Below are positions 45,963 to 54,404 of a stretch of 64,000 bases of DNA, piece after piece. Under the pieces are notes generated by a model, which was not told the origin of the DNA, ran no database searches, and worked only from the letters and a program-made list of their open reading frames with translations. Both the position numbers and the translations under genes were made by a program. The DNA is from Barnesiella sp. An55 (GTDB lineage: Bacteria; Bacteroidota; Bacteroidia; Bacteroidales; Barnesiellaceae), in NCBI RefSeq assembly GCF_002161555.1, contig NZ_NFHZ01000006.1:106232-170231 (forward strand). The letters are read 5' to 3'. The number at the start of each line of letters is the position of its first letter. Within the stretch, counting starts at the first letter, position 1.

Positions 45963-47690
45963 TTATTCGGGCCAACCGGGATTCTGTCCCAGCAGCGGAT
46001 TCTTGATGCGCTCGGCATAAGGTACTGGCCACAGGTAGTGCACAGCCGGGTCGAAATAGCGGGGACCTCCCTCGGCACGCGATTTCTCGTAGATAATGTC
46101 GCCAAACTCATCGACTCCGGTATCGGGATAGGGATTGGCTCCCAGGTCGTTGATACAAACCCGTTCGCTCGGACCCGTGATGGCCCGGCCGAAGCGCAAT
46201 TCGCCTTCACGCCAGCGCATCACGTCGGCATACCGCATACCATCGAGCACCATCTCGATGCGACGCTCACGCTTGATTTCGGTCCAGAGGTCGAGGTTCC
46301 AAGCCTTCAACTCGTCCAGATTCATGCGGTGCATACCCACCCGGTCTCTCAGTTTGTTGATCGTATAGTCGATTTGATCCTGCGTGAGGGTCCCGTTCAG
46401 CTGATACATGGCCTCGGCATAGATAAGCAACACTTCGGGGTAGCGCAACACATTGAGGTTATCGTGCGACAGGTTGTAGTTACCGGCAATCTGCATATCG
46501 TTGTACTTTTTGAAGTAGAATCCGGTACGGGCATTGGCTCCGTTGTTACCAGCCTGCAAGGAAAGGAAGCGAGGCAAGTTGAATATCTTGTTGGGTTTCT
46601 TGGTCTCGGCATCACCGTCATCCCCACCGGGCCACTCGTCGCCGGGGCAATAGAGCGTCATATACATGCGGGGATCGCGATTCTTGAAATAATCGGCATA
46701 ATGCTCCTCGGGGAAGGTGTACAGATCGGAGGTGACAATATCGGTACGCTTGTAATATTCCAGACCAGCCTTGGCCGGTTTACCATCGGTACACAAATAG
46801 GCATCGACCAGCGATTTGGAAGGATTGATGCGGATATAATCAACCGGGCAGCAGGTTTCGTTGGAAACGTTATGGGTACGCACGTCGGGTACATAGACAC
46901 TGTAAATCATCGACTCGGTATTATCGGGGTTGATTTCGGTATCACCCTCGGGCTGATATACCATGCCATAGTCGTACAGCTTGTAAGGACTGTTGTCGAT
47001 AATCTCTTTGGAGAGCGATGCAGCCAACTCATAACGTCCGTTTTGCAAGGCAATGCGAGCCTGCATGGCCAAAGCGCCCCAGCGGTCGATACGACCTACA
47101 TTCGCACCCAACTGACGTTCACGGGGCAGTTTCGACGCCGCCCATGTCAAATCATCCATCAGATGGTCTATCACTACATCGCGGTTGTCACGGGGCACAT
47201 AGGCCTCCTCGGCAGTGATGACGTGGTCGATCCAGGGCACATCGCCCCAGAAGGTGGTCAACAGGAAGTAGAGATAGGACCTGATAACCTTTACCTCGGC
47301 AGCATAGACATCTTTGACATCCTGATCGACCTCAGCGCGGTTGTAGTTATCGAGAAAATTGTTGCAGACAAAGATATATCCATAGGCCTGTTCCCAATAG
47401 GTAGTAAAGGGGAAACCGTCGGTATAGGCGTGTTTACCGCCCGACACCTTGCTCAATCCGCTTGTGATGTTACCCCACATGCAGGTCTCGGCACAACACT
47501 CGCTCCAGTTGATGATAAAGTCTTTGAAAAACGCTTCGTAGCAGGGATACAACGCGGCCCGCAGCTGTTCCTCGTTTTTCCAATAGGTCTCATTGGTGAT
47601 TGAATCCTGTGGATAGCGATCCAAAAAGTCGGAGCAGGAAGTCGACAACAACACGACTACTGCCAGTATATATTTATATATCTTTTTCAT
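45963..47690 (-). CDS. SusD/RagB-family outer-membrane lipoprotein
   Basis: Surface ligand-capturing lipoprotein that forms the lid of the SusC transporter, 575 aa, with lipid attachment at Cys19 (LSTSC). The N-terminal SusD-like domain starts SDFLDRYPQDSITNETYWKN. TPR-like helices and the RagB/SusD C-terminal region (RRIEMVLDGMRYADVMRW, and LWPVPYAERIKNP near the end) are complete. The gene is 13 nt downstream of susC. The ligand is unknown but should be the oligosaccharide or glycoconjugate degraded by the downstream enzymes. Confidence 0.96.
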   Translation of the reverse strand: MKKIYKYILAVVVLLSTSCSDFLDRYPQDSITNETYWKNEEQLRAALYPCYEAFFKDFIINWSECCAETCMWGNITSGLSKVSGGKHAYTDGFPFTTYWEQAYGYIFVCNNFLDNYNRAEVDQDVKDVYAAEVKVIRSYLYFLLTTFWGDVPWIDHVITAEEAYVPRDNRDVVIDHLMDDLTWAASKLPRERQLGANVGRIDRWGALAMQARIALQNGRYELAASLSKEIIDNSPYKLYDYGMVYQPEGDTEINPDNTESMIYSVYVPDVRTHNVSNETCCPVDYIRINPSKSLVDAYLCTDGKPAKAGLEYYKRTDIVTSDLYTFPEEHYADYFKNRDPRMYMTLYCPGDEWPGGDDGDAETKKPNKIFNLPRFLSLQAGNNGANARTGFYFKKYNDMQIAGNYNLSHDNLNVLRYPEVLLIYAEAMYQLNGTLTQDQIDYTINKLRDRVGMHRMNLDELKAWNLDLWTEIKRERRIEMVLDGMRYADVMRWREGELRFGRAITGPSERVCINDLGANPYPDTGVDEFGDIIYEKSRAEGGPRYFDPAVHYLWPVPYAERIKNPLLGQNPGWPE

Positions 47691-47703
47691 AATATATTTA
47701 TTT

Positions 47704-50700
47704 TTAGAATGTTGCTGTTAATCCAAATATAACGGTCTTAACCTGGGGATAGGCATCGCCCGAACTGGTTCTCACCTCGGGATCGTAGGCCCCGAAATAG
47801 TTGGAGAAGGTGAGCAGATTATCGGCCGAAACATATACTCTCACGTGCTCGAGCTTACACGGATTCAGCCACTTCTTGGGCAGGCTGTAACCCAACTGAA
47901 CATTTTTCAGACGCAGATACGATGCATCCTCCAACCAATAGTCACTGAAAAGCAGGTTGTGTGTCTGCGATTGGTACATACGCGGATATGTAGCATCGGG
48001 ATTGGAGGGAGTCCAACGGTCCAGATGTTCTACCTTGGGTACCGAGTAATCGTTGATAAAGCAGTGACGAGCCTCGTCCGAAAGGTAACCGTTCACCTGG
48101 CCGATACCTTGCAGATAGAAACTGAAATCGAATCCTTTCCACTCTACCGAACCTTTCAGCGAGAAGGCATAGTGCGGATCTTTGTCGCCGAATACCACCT
48201 TGTCGTTATCGTCGATTACACCGTCGGGAACCCCATTGGGACCACTGATGTCGCGATACTTAATATCACCAGGTTGAGTGATGGCCTCAGCAGCCTTGGG
48301 TATGGCAAATTTGGGATTGATATAACGGCCATCACTGTCAACACCGCCAAAGTCGTCGATTTGAGCCAGACCATCGGTGAGGTATCCGTAGTAGGCGTCA
48401 ATAGGATCACCCTCGCGACGGATATAATTGCCCAACGAAGGTTCGCTGGCACCCAGATCGATAATCTTGTTACGCGAGTCGGAGAGGTTGAAGGCCACGC
48501 TATACTTCACCTGATCGATGCGATCGCGCCATTGAATCCACCATTCCCAACCTTTATTCTCGATTTCTCCCATATTCTCAAACGGCAGGTTGGCCGAACC
48601 AGAGATACCTACCAGCGTAGGATAGATGGGCTGAACCAGAGCGTCGATGTTGTTCTTTTTGTACCAGTCGAATGTGGTCGATAAGCGGTTTTCAAAGAAC
48701 GAAAGGTCGATACCCACATTCAACATGCGAATGGTTTCCCACTTGATATTCTTGTTACCCAGCTTGGTCTGCTGGAAACCCACGTTGTTCGTTCCACCGA
48801 TAGGATAGGTTTTGTCAACTCGCTCGATAGGAGTCAAATAGGGATAATAGTTGCTGCTGATATTCTGGTTTCCCAGCTCACCCCACGAAGCACGAATCTT
48901 ACCGCCGGTAAGTACCGATTGAGCCCACTCGAAGAAATTTTCCCGGGCAAAGTTCCAACCAGCCGAGAAAGAGGGGAAGTAACCCCAACGGTTCTCTTTG
49001 GCAAAACGCGAGGTTCCATCGATACGGAGGTTGGCCTCGAACAGATATTTGTTGTCATAGGCGTAGTTGACACGACCGAAATAGGAGCGTAAAGCCCACG
49101 ATTGTTTGGTACCGCCATTGGTAATGTCCTCGGTACCGGCATCAAGTACATAGATGCCATCGAGCAAAATATTCTTACGGCTCGCCGTGAGCGTACTACG
49201 GTCTTCCCACTCCTGCGAAAAACCCAGCAAAGCCGATACCTCGTGTTTCTGAGCGAAAGTCTGGTTGTATTTCAAGGTAGCCTGAACCGTTTGTGTCAGG
49301 TAGTTGTACTGACTTTGCGACACGTAGTTCCTCAAATTCTCGTTACCGCTGCTGGGAGTGCCGTCCTGATAGTACTGATACATGGCCGGGTTATACTCGT
49401 TAGTCTCCCGCGAATAATAGTTGGCGGCATATTGGCCAGTCAGATGCAACTGGTCGATGATGCGAATGTCGGCCCCCACGATACCATTGAAGGTACGGGT
49501 CTGGCGCTTCTCGGTACCCGAGTTATAGGCCACATCGACCGGGTTCCGCACCATACCGAACGAATACCACTCGGTGTCACTCCAGGTTCCGTCGGCGTTC
49601 TCCTGCTGCCATTTGACCGGCAACAGCGGCGAGATGCGTTGTGCCAGACGGAACACACCCGATGTGCCACTATATCCGGCTTCACTGCGGAAGAAGTCAA
49701 CGTAGCTCATGTTTCCCGTAATTTTGATGCGGTCGAAGACCTCGGTATTGACCGACATGCGGGCGTTATGACGGTGAGAGTTGAAGGCATCGCCTACCAC
49801 AAGACCCTCTTGATTCAAATAGCCATACGAAATGAAATAGCCGCTCTTGGCCGTTCCGCCCCGAATACTCAGATTGTGATTGGTCTGAAAGGCACTCTTC
49901 TTGTACACCTCATCAATCCAGTCGGTATTGGAATAGTCGTTGGGATAACGACCCGAATCATATTTCTCAAAAGCCGTCTGATCATAGGGAGCCGAGAATC
50001 CGGCAGCCACCATGGCCTCGTTCGACAACGTCATATAGTCACGACCGTTGACCAATCGGGGCAAGCGTGTAGGGCTCTGCCAACCTGCATATCCCGAATA
50101 GGTGAGTTTGGCCTTTTCGTTCACACCACTCTTGGTCGTTACCAAGATTACACCATTGGCGGCCCGGGCACCGTAGATAGAAGCCGATGCGGCGTCTTTC
50201 AGTACCGAGATACTTTCGATGTCGCCCGGATTGAGCAGGTCGAGGTCACCCCCAGCCACACCGTCGATGAGAATAAGCGGCGAGGTCTCGCTGTTGATGG
50301 TACTCACGCCTCGAATCACGATAGAGGTGGCAGCTCCCGGCTGTCCCGAGGCGTGGGTCACCGATACACCCGGCAACTCGCCCTGCAAGGCGGCTGCGGC
50401 ACTGGTTACTGGACGACTTTCGAGTTCGTCACCTTTGATCATCGACACGGCGCCGGTTACGTTGATTTTCTTCTGTACACCATAACCCACAACAACCACA
50501 TCGTTGAGCGAGACCGAACTTTCGGCCATGGACACATCGATGGTTCCCGCCTTCTGCACGGTTTGCTTTTCGTCTTTATATCCTACATAGGAAAACTTCA
50601 AGGTACTGCCCTCGGGTACATTGATGGCATATTTGCCATCGACATCGGTTGAGGTTCCCTTTGTCAAGCCCTCGACAATAACCGAGGCTCCTATGATAGG

Positions 50701-51117
50701 TTCTCCGGTCAGACGATCGACTACGGTACCGTTGACCGACAGACCCTTTTTACTTGTACTGGTCGTACTCTTTCCGGTACTCCCCTGTTGTTTGTCACGA
50801 TTGTAAAGAAGGACACTGTTGTCCAAGAAGCGAAAACCAATATTGGTTCCTTCAAAAAGTTGAGTCAGCGCCGCCTGCAAACTTACATTGTTGACCTTCA
50901 AGGAAACAGGTTTGTCGGGATCGACAAATTCCTTGCTATATGCCACATTAACAGACGCTTGTTCTTTAATTTGCTCCATCGCCTGCTTTAATGTAACATG
51001 CTGTATGTTCAACGTTACTTTCTGTTGCTGAGCGAATGCAACCCATGGAAAAGCAAGACAAAGCCCTCCCACCATACACCACTTGCGGATGTATGGAAAA
51101 ATGTATTTTTCCAGCAT
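47704..51117 (-). CDS. SusC/RagA-family TonB-dependent transporter with STN signalling domain
   Basis: Outer-membrane import channel, 1137 aa. A signal peptide (about 1-30) is followed by a secretin/TonB short N-terminal (STN) domain (about 35-105). Next come a carboxypeptidase-D-like domain (about 125-210), a plug with VVVVGYGVQKK and ANGVILVTTKSG, and a 22-strand barrel ending in Phe. STN-bearing SusC proteins signal through an anti-sigma factor, and a FecR gene lies 36 nt upstream with an ECF sigma gene before it. This locus is therefore probably switched on by substrate entry through its own transporter. Confidence 0.97.
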   Translation of the reverse strand: MLEKYIFPYIRKWCMVGGLCLAFPWVAFAQQQKVTLNIQHVTLKQAMEQIKEQASVNVAYSKEFVDPDKPVSLKVNNVSLQAALTQLFEGTNIGFRFLDNSVLLYNRDKQQGSTGKSTTSTSKKGLSVNGTVVDRLTGEPIIGASVIVEGLTKGTSTDVDGKYAINVPEGSTLKFSYVGYKDEKQTVQKAGTIDVSMAESSVSLNDVVVVGYGVQKKINVTGAVSMIKGDELESRPVTSAAAALQGELPGVSVTHASGQPGAATSIVIRGVSTINSETSPLILIDGVAGGDLDLLNPGDIESISVLKDAASASIYGARAANGVILVTTKSGVNEKAKLTYSGYAGWQSPTRLPRLVNGRDYMTLSNEAMVAAGFSAPYDQTAFEKYDSGRYPNDYSNTDWIDEVYKKSAFQTNHNLSIRGGTAKSGYFISYGYLNQEGLVVGDAFNSHRHNARMSVNTEVFDRIKITGNMSYVDFFRSEAGYSGTSGVFRLAQRISPLLPVKWQQENADGTWSDTEWYSFGMVRNPVDVAYNSGTEKRQTRTFNGIVGADIRIIDQLHLTGQYAANYYSRETNEYNPAMYQYYQDGTPSSGNENLRNYVSQSQYNYLTQTVQATLKYNQTFAQKHEVSALLGFSQEWEDRSTLTASRKNILLDGIYVLDAGTEDITNGGTKQSWALRSYFGRVNYAYDNKYLFEANLRIDGTSRFAKENRWGYFPSFSAGWNFARENFFEWAQSVLTGGKIRASWGELGNQNISSNYYPYLTPIERVDKTYPIGGTNNVGFQQTKLGNKNIKWETIRMLNVGIDLSFFENRLSTTFDWYKKNNIDALVQPIYPTLVGISGSANLPFENMGEIENKGWEWWIQWRDRIDQVKYSVAFNLSDSRNKIIDLGASEPSLGNYIRREGDPIDAYYGYLTDGLAQIDDFGGVDSDGRYINPKFAIPKAAEAITQPGDIKYRDISGPNGVPDGVIDDNDKVVFGDKDPHYAFSLKGSVEWKGFDFSFYLQGIGQVNGYLSDEARHCFINDYSVPKVEHLDRWTPSNPDATYPRMYQSQTHNLLFSDYWLEDASYLRLKNVQLGYSLPKKWLNPCKLEHVRVYVSADNLLTFSNYFGAYDPEVRTSSGDAYPQVKTVIFGLTATF

Positions 51118-51153
51118 AAATTGTGAGTGTTTATTATATTATTAGACTACAAG

Positions 51154-52095
51154 TTATTTCTCTTTCACTGCATAAACATTCTCCGATATTTCATTAAATT
51201 TTATGGGGGTAATGGCGGACATCATTTCAAGGATACCTGACAGGTTGTTAAGCTTGCAGGTGAAATTATAGGTGAAGGTATTTATTTGCTTGCTCTGCAC
51301 ATCGAAGGTAACATCGAATTGTCGCGACAGCGTGGTCAAGACCTCGCTCAAAGGCGCATTCCTAAATACCAATTTATTATCTTTCCAGTCCGAAGCCTCT
51401 TGATAATATTCGTCTCGCATGATCTTGCAAATATTGTTTCCTTTCTCATAGACAGCTGTCTGGCCGGGTTCCATCTGATACGAACCCATCTTTTCGGCAT
51501 AGGGGTAACTAATCACGATACCACCCTCATTCAGCGTTGTGGTCACCACCGAATCGGTAGGATAGACCGACACGTTGAACTGGGTTCCCGTCACCCGGAT
51601 ATTCATCTCGTCGGCCTGCACCATGAAAGGCTTCGACACATCTTTCTTTACCTCGAAATAAGCCTCACCCACCAACGTTACCTCGCGTTTATCGCGGGCA
51701 AACTTTTCGGGATAGACCAGTTTTGAGTCGGCATTCAGCCACACTCTCGTACCATCTTCGAGCAGAACGACCAACCGTTCACCTCGTAAGGCACATATTT
51801 CCTTGTATTCAGGCTCGGAAAAATCAAAACTTTGGTATGCCCAATACCCCACATTCAACAAAACCAAAGCAATGGCACAAGCCCACTTACAGATAGTTCC
51901 TATGTTGCGTCGCTCGTTTCGCCGAATATCCTCCAACAAATTTTCATAGACACCAAACTTGTCGAAATCGGGAACTTCACGACCTCCCATCGGCAAAGAT
52001 TCGGCATCCATCAGCCGCTCTATATCCTTGTCGATGTGATCCGAGATATAATTCAATATCTCACTATCGGTTTGATGTCGTTTTCCAAGACGCAT
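51154..52095 (-). CDS. FecR-family anti-sigma factor
   Basis: Inner-membrane sigma regulator, 313 aa. The cytoplasmic N-terminus (about 1-65), a single helix (WACAIALVLLNVGYW, about 70-88) and a periplasmic FecR domain (RLVVLLEDGTRVWLNADSKL, then GEAYFEVKKDVSKPFMVQ) are visible. A DUF4974 C-terminal STN-like domain follows (NAPLSEVLTTLSRQFDVTF). It would hold or activate the upstream ECF sigma factor in response to contact with the STN domain of SusC. Confidence 0.95.
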   Translation of the reverse strand: MRLGKRHQTDSEILNYISDHIDKDIERLMDAESLPMGGREVPDFDKFGVYENLLEDIRRNERRNIGTICKWACAIALVLLNVGYWAYQSFDFSEPEYKEICALRGERLVVLLEDGTRVWLNADSKLVYPEKFARDKREVTLVGEAYFEVKKDVSKPFMVQADEMNIRVTGTQFNVSVYPTDSVVTTTLNEGGIVISYPYAEKMGSYQMEPGQTAVYEKGNNICKIMRDEYYQEASDWKDNKLVFRNAPLSEVLTTLSRQFDVTFDVQSKQINTFTYNFTCKLNNLSGILEMMSAITPIKFNEISENVYAVKEK

Positions 52096-52181
52096 AATTC
52101 ATAGCCTTTCATTAGTAATACACATCGAACGTGTAAAAGTATTATAGAAAAAATGGATTTTTTCAATTATTTTTTGTTATC

Positions 52182-52733
52182 TCACAATAACAACGAGATA
52201 GCACATTGACGAATGAGTTCTTTGATCTGTTTCAGTGACTGGCTGTATTGAAACTTGACGGTATTGACAGACAGATGCAACTTATCGGCAATCTCCTGAT
52301 TGGAATACTGCCCCGAAATTTTCAGTGAAAAGATTTTCCTGCGCTGAGGCGATAACCGATCGATTGCCCGACGAATCATGTCCAGCTGCTCGCGATCAAT
52401 TTCGTCATCGACCTGATCGTCGTCGATTCTCTCCAACAACTCCAAGCAATCGTCCAGCACGAAAATGTTGTTTTTAGAATCGCGCAGGATATTCAAAATG
52501 TCATTCTTCAGCACCGTAAACAAAAAGTGATTCAGCGGCCGCCTTTCATCGAGATAGTCGCGCTTGGTCCAAATCTTCATAAAAAGATTTTGCACGGCAT
52601 CTTCGGCCAATTCTTTATTACACAGATATTTGAATGCAAGCCGATAAGCCTGATTCGAATAGGTGTTGTAAAGAATGGTAAAAGCCAGTTGATTGCCTTG
52701 TTTTAACTGTATCGTTAAAGCGACGTCGTCCAT
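52182..52733 (-). CDS. ECF-subfamily RNA polymerase sigma-70 factor
   Basis: Alternative sigma factor, 183 aa. Region 2 (YRLAFKYLCNKELAEDAVQNLF, split here by its -10 recognition helix) and region 4 (RLSPQRRKIFSLKI, with the helix-turn-helix NQEIADKLHLSVNTVKF) are intact. It belongs to the Bacteroidetes ECF group that pairs with FecR proteins. It is first in the 14-gene minus-strand locus and presumably drives susC and the genes after it. FecR follows after 86 nt. Confidence 0.95.
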   Translation of the reverse strand: MDDVALTIQLKQGNQLAFTILYNTYSNQAYRLAFKYLCNKELAEDAVQNLFMKIWTKRDYLDERRPLNHFLFTVLKNDILNILRDSKNNIFVLDDCLELLERIDDDQVDDEIDREQLDMIRRAIDRLSPQRRKIFSLKISGQYSNQEIADKLHLSVNTVKFQYSQSLKQIKELIRQCAISLLL

Positions 52734-52791
52734 TTTTATCGATTAAGAAAATCCTAGCACGGTGCAATATTCAAAAAAAATCATGAATCCA

Positions 52792-52823
52792 CAAAAAAAA
52801 ATCGATGAATTTAGAACTACAAA
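52792..52823 (-). promoter_or_regulatory. Putative promoter of the ECF sigma gene
   Basis: On the minus strand TTTG (complement of 52820-52823) is followed after 20 nt by TTTTTTTG (complement of 52792-52799), one mismatch from TAnnTTTG. Transcription would start about 52785, giving a leader of about 50 nt. Confidence 0.45.
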
Positions 52824-52846
52824 TTTGAGTTTAATCTCAACTTGAG

Positions 52847-52881
52847 AAAAAAAATGGGCTGCAACCTGTTGGTTGCAGCCC
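52847..52881 (-). terminator. Orphan minus-strand intrinsic terminator
   Basis: An 11-bp stem GGGCTGCAACC/GGTTGCAGCCC (52856-52866 with 52871-52881) with a TGTT loop runs on the minus strand into ATTTTTTTT. No minus-strand gene lies directly upstream now. The gene it served was probably separated from it by insertion of the mobile element. Confidence 0.75.
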
Positions 52882-53006
52882 TTCGATCTTGTACCCAGAC
52901 CCGGTACAAGGCATAGAAATCATAGGAAAATAAAAGGATTTATCTTCCTTATTATCAATTATTTGCATCTTTCTTATTTTCTCTATTTTTGCCATATTTT
53001 GCCCAT

Positions 53007-53031
53007 TTTTCGTCATTAAGTACACTTTTAG
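53007..53031 (+). repeat. Left attachment-site repeat (attL candidate)
   Basis: Matches 63860-63884 at 23 of 25 positions. The shared 3' core is AAGTACACTTTTAG, and the two mismatches are adjacent (TT versus GG). The core is followed here by a further TACACTTT. It lies 118 nt before the integrase start. Confidence 0.75.
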
Positions 53032-53036
53032 TACAC

Positions 53037-53066
53037 TTTGAAATTCCATTTTCTTTTGTACCTTTG
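53037..53066 (+). promoter_or_regulatory. Putative integrase promoter just inside the left end
   Basis: TTTG (53037-53040) and TACCTTTG (53059-53066) are 18 nt apart, slightly short of the usual 19-21. The start codon is at 53150, giving a leader of about 75 nt. The promoter lies within the element, so it moves with it. Confidence 0.55.
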
Positions 53067-53149
53067 CAATATCGGAAAACAAAAGAAAATCAATTATTTA
53101 GCGTAATCACCCGGTTATGGTACCTAAATCGGGATAAAACCTCTAAACA

Positions 53150-54379
53150 ATGGAAAAGTTAGAAAATAAAACGAAAGAAAACCCTAAATTGGAGCAAAAC
53201 AGGCTGTCGGACGGCAGAATTAGTTTGTATCTGGAGTATTATTTGGGTAGAGAGGAAAAGCCTGTATTGGATGAAAACGGTAATCAGGTGTATTATGAAA
53301 GCGGTAAGATGCGGGGAAAGCCGAAGTTCGCTATCAAGCATCACAGGCGAAAAGAGAACCTCAGCCTGTATCTGATAGAGAAGCCACGTACCCCTGCGGA
53401 ACGCCAGCAGAACAAGGAAACACTGGAGCTTGCTGTAAAAATACGTGCCGAACGTGAACAGGAGTTTAAGGAAAGTATGTTGGGCTATCGCCTGAAAAAA
53501 GACCGGAACGTGAATTTCTTGGATTATTTTCAAGCCTATATCAATGACTATACCAAGAAAGACATTCGGATGGTGCAAATCGCCCTAAGCCGTTTCAAGG
53601 ACTTTTTGAAGGAGCATTACCCGATGCACGAGTTCGGCATCAAGCCGGAACTTATCACGAAGGACATGATGGAACAGTTCGTAGCTTATCTGCAATCCCG
53701 GAGCGTGGGCGAAGGGGCTAAAAGCATCTTCCAGCGTTTCAAGAAGGTTATCCACTATGCGATTGACCACGATGTGATGCTGAAAGACCCCTGCAAAGGC
53801 GTTACCTGCAAGGCGGATAGCCAGATACTACGCAAGGACGTGCTTTCGCCGGAAGAAATCCAGCGGTTGATTGCGTGCCATTATGACAACGAGAACCCCA
53901 ACGTAAGGCGTGCGTTTATCTTTTGCCTGTATTGTGGCTTGCGCTTCTGTGATGTGAAAGACCTTACCTATAAGAATATCGACTACGCTAATAAGCTGCT
54001 AAAATTTGAGCAGAACAAGACCAAAGGTCATTCCGCCAGTAGCGGTGTGGTCATTCCGCTCAATGACGGTCTTCTTTCGCTTGTGGGAGAACCGCCGGCA
54101 GACGGTAACAAAGACGCTCTCATCTTCAACCTGCCTTCGTATGAAAGTTGCTGCAAATCTGTCAAGCGTTGGGTGAAAAGAGCCGGGATAGATAAGCACA
54201 TAAGCTGGCATTGCGCTCGTCACTCATTCGCCGTGAATATCCTCAACAATGGGGCGAACATCAAGACGGTTGCCAGCCTGCTCGGGCATAGCGGACTGAA
54301 ACATACGGAGAAATACACCCGTGCGGTGGATAAATTGAAAGAGGAAGCGATAAACAGCCTGCCGGAATTAAAGTTTTAA
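53150..54379 (+). CDS. Tyrosine recombinase / site-specific integrase
   Basis: Phage-type integrase, 409 aa, that would cut and join the attachment sites. An Arm-DNA-binding region rich in Lys/Arg occupies about 1-120 and a SAM-like core-binding domain about 125-215. The catalytic domain has Arg at about 265 (YCGLRFCDV), HCAR at about 352-355, LLGHSGLKHTEKY with the His and the Tyr nucleophile at about 388. All key residues are present, so it is probably active. It is the first gene inside the left repeat. Confidence 0.95.
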   Translation: MEKLENKTKENPKLEQNRLSDGRISLYLEYYLGREEKPVLDENGNQVYYESGKMRGKPKFAIKHHRRKENLSLYLIEKPRTPAERQQNKETLELAVKIRAEREQEFKESMLGYRLKKDRNVNFLDYFQAYINDYTKKDIRMVQIALSRFKDFLKEHYPMHEFGIKPELITKDMMEQFVAYLQSRSVGEGAKSIFQRFKKVIHYAIDHDVMLKDPCKGVTCKADSQILRKDVLSPEEIQRLIACHYDNENPNVRRAFIFCLYCGLRFCDVKDLTYKNIDYANKLLKFEQNKTKGHSASSGVVIPLNDGLLSLVGEPPADGNKDALIFNLPSYESCCKSVKRWVKRAGIDKHISWHCARHSFAVNILNNGANIKTVASLLGHSGLKHTEKYTRAVDKLKEEAINSLPELKF

Positions 54380-54404
54380 CCATAAAAGACTTACCTTTGC
54401 AATT

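Larger units (their letters stand above)
52734..53149. other. 416-base junction between the glycan locus and the mobile element
   Basis: No credible gene is present. It contains the ECF promoter (52792-52823), an orphan minus-strand terminator (52847-52881), a very AT-rich stretch (52920-53005), the left direct repeat of the element (53007-53031) and the integrase promoter (53037-53066). Confidence 0.6.

Noticed and set aside
31578..52733. Standard heparan sulfate utilization locus
   Set aside because: Despite GH89 and the HGSNAT-like protein, there are no heparin/heparan lyases, unsaturated glucuronidase or sulfatases in 21 kb, and GH127 plus three phosphoesterases would be unexplained.
52837..53082. 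81-codon minus-strand ORF near the left end of the mobile element
   Set aside because: It spans the attachment repeat and a terminator hairpin, and its sequence is the translation of very AT-rich non-coding DNA.
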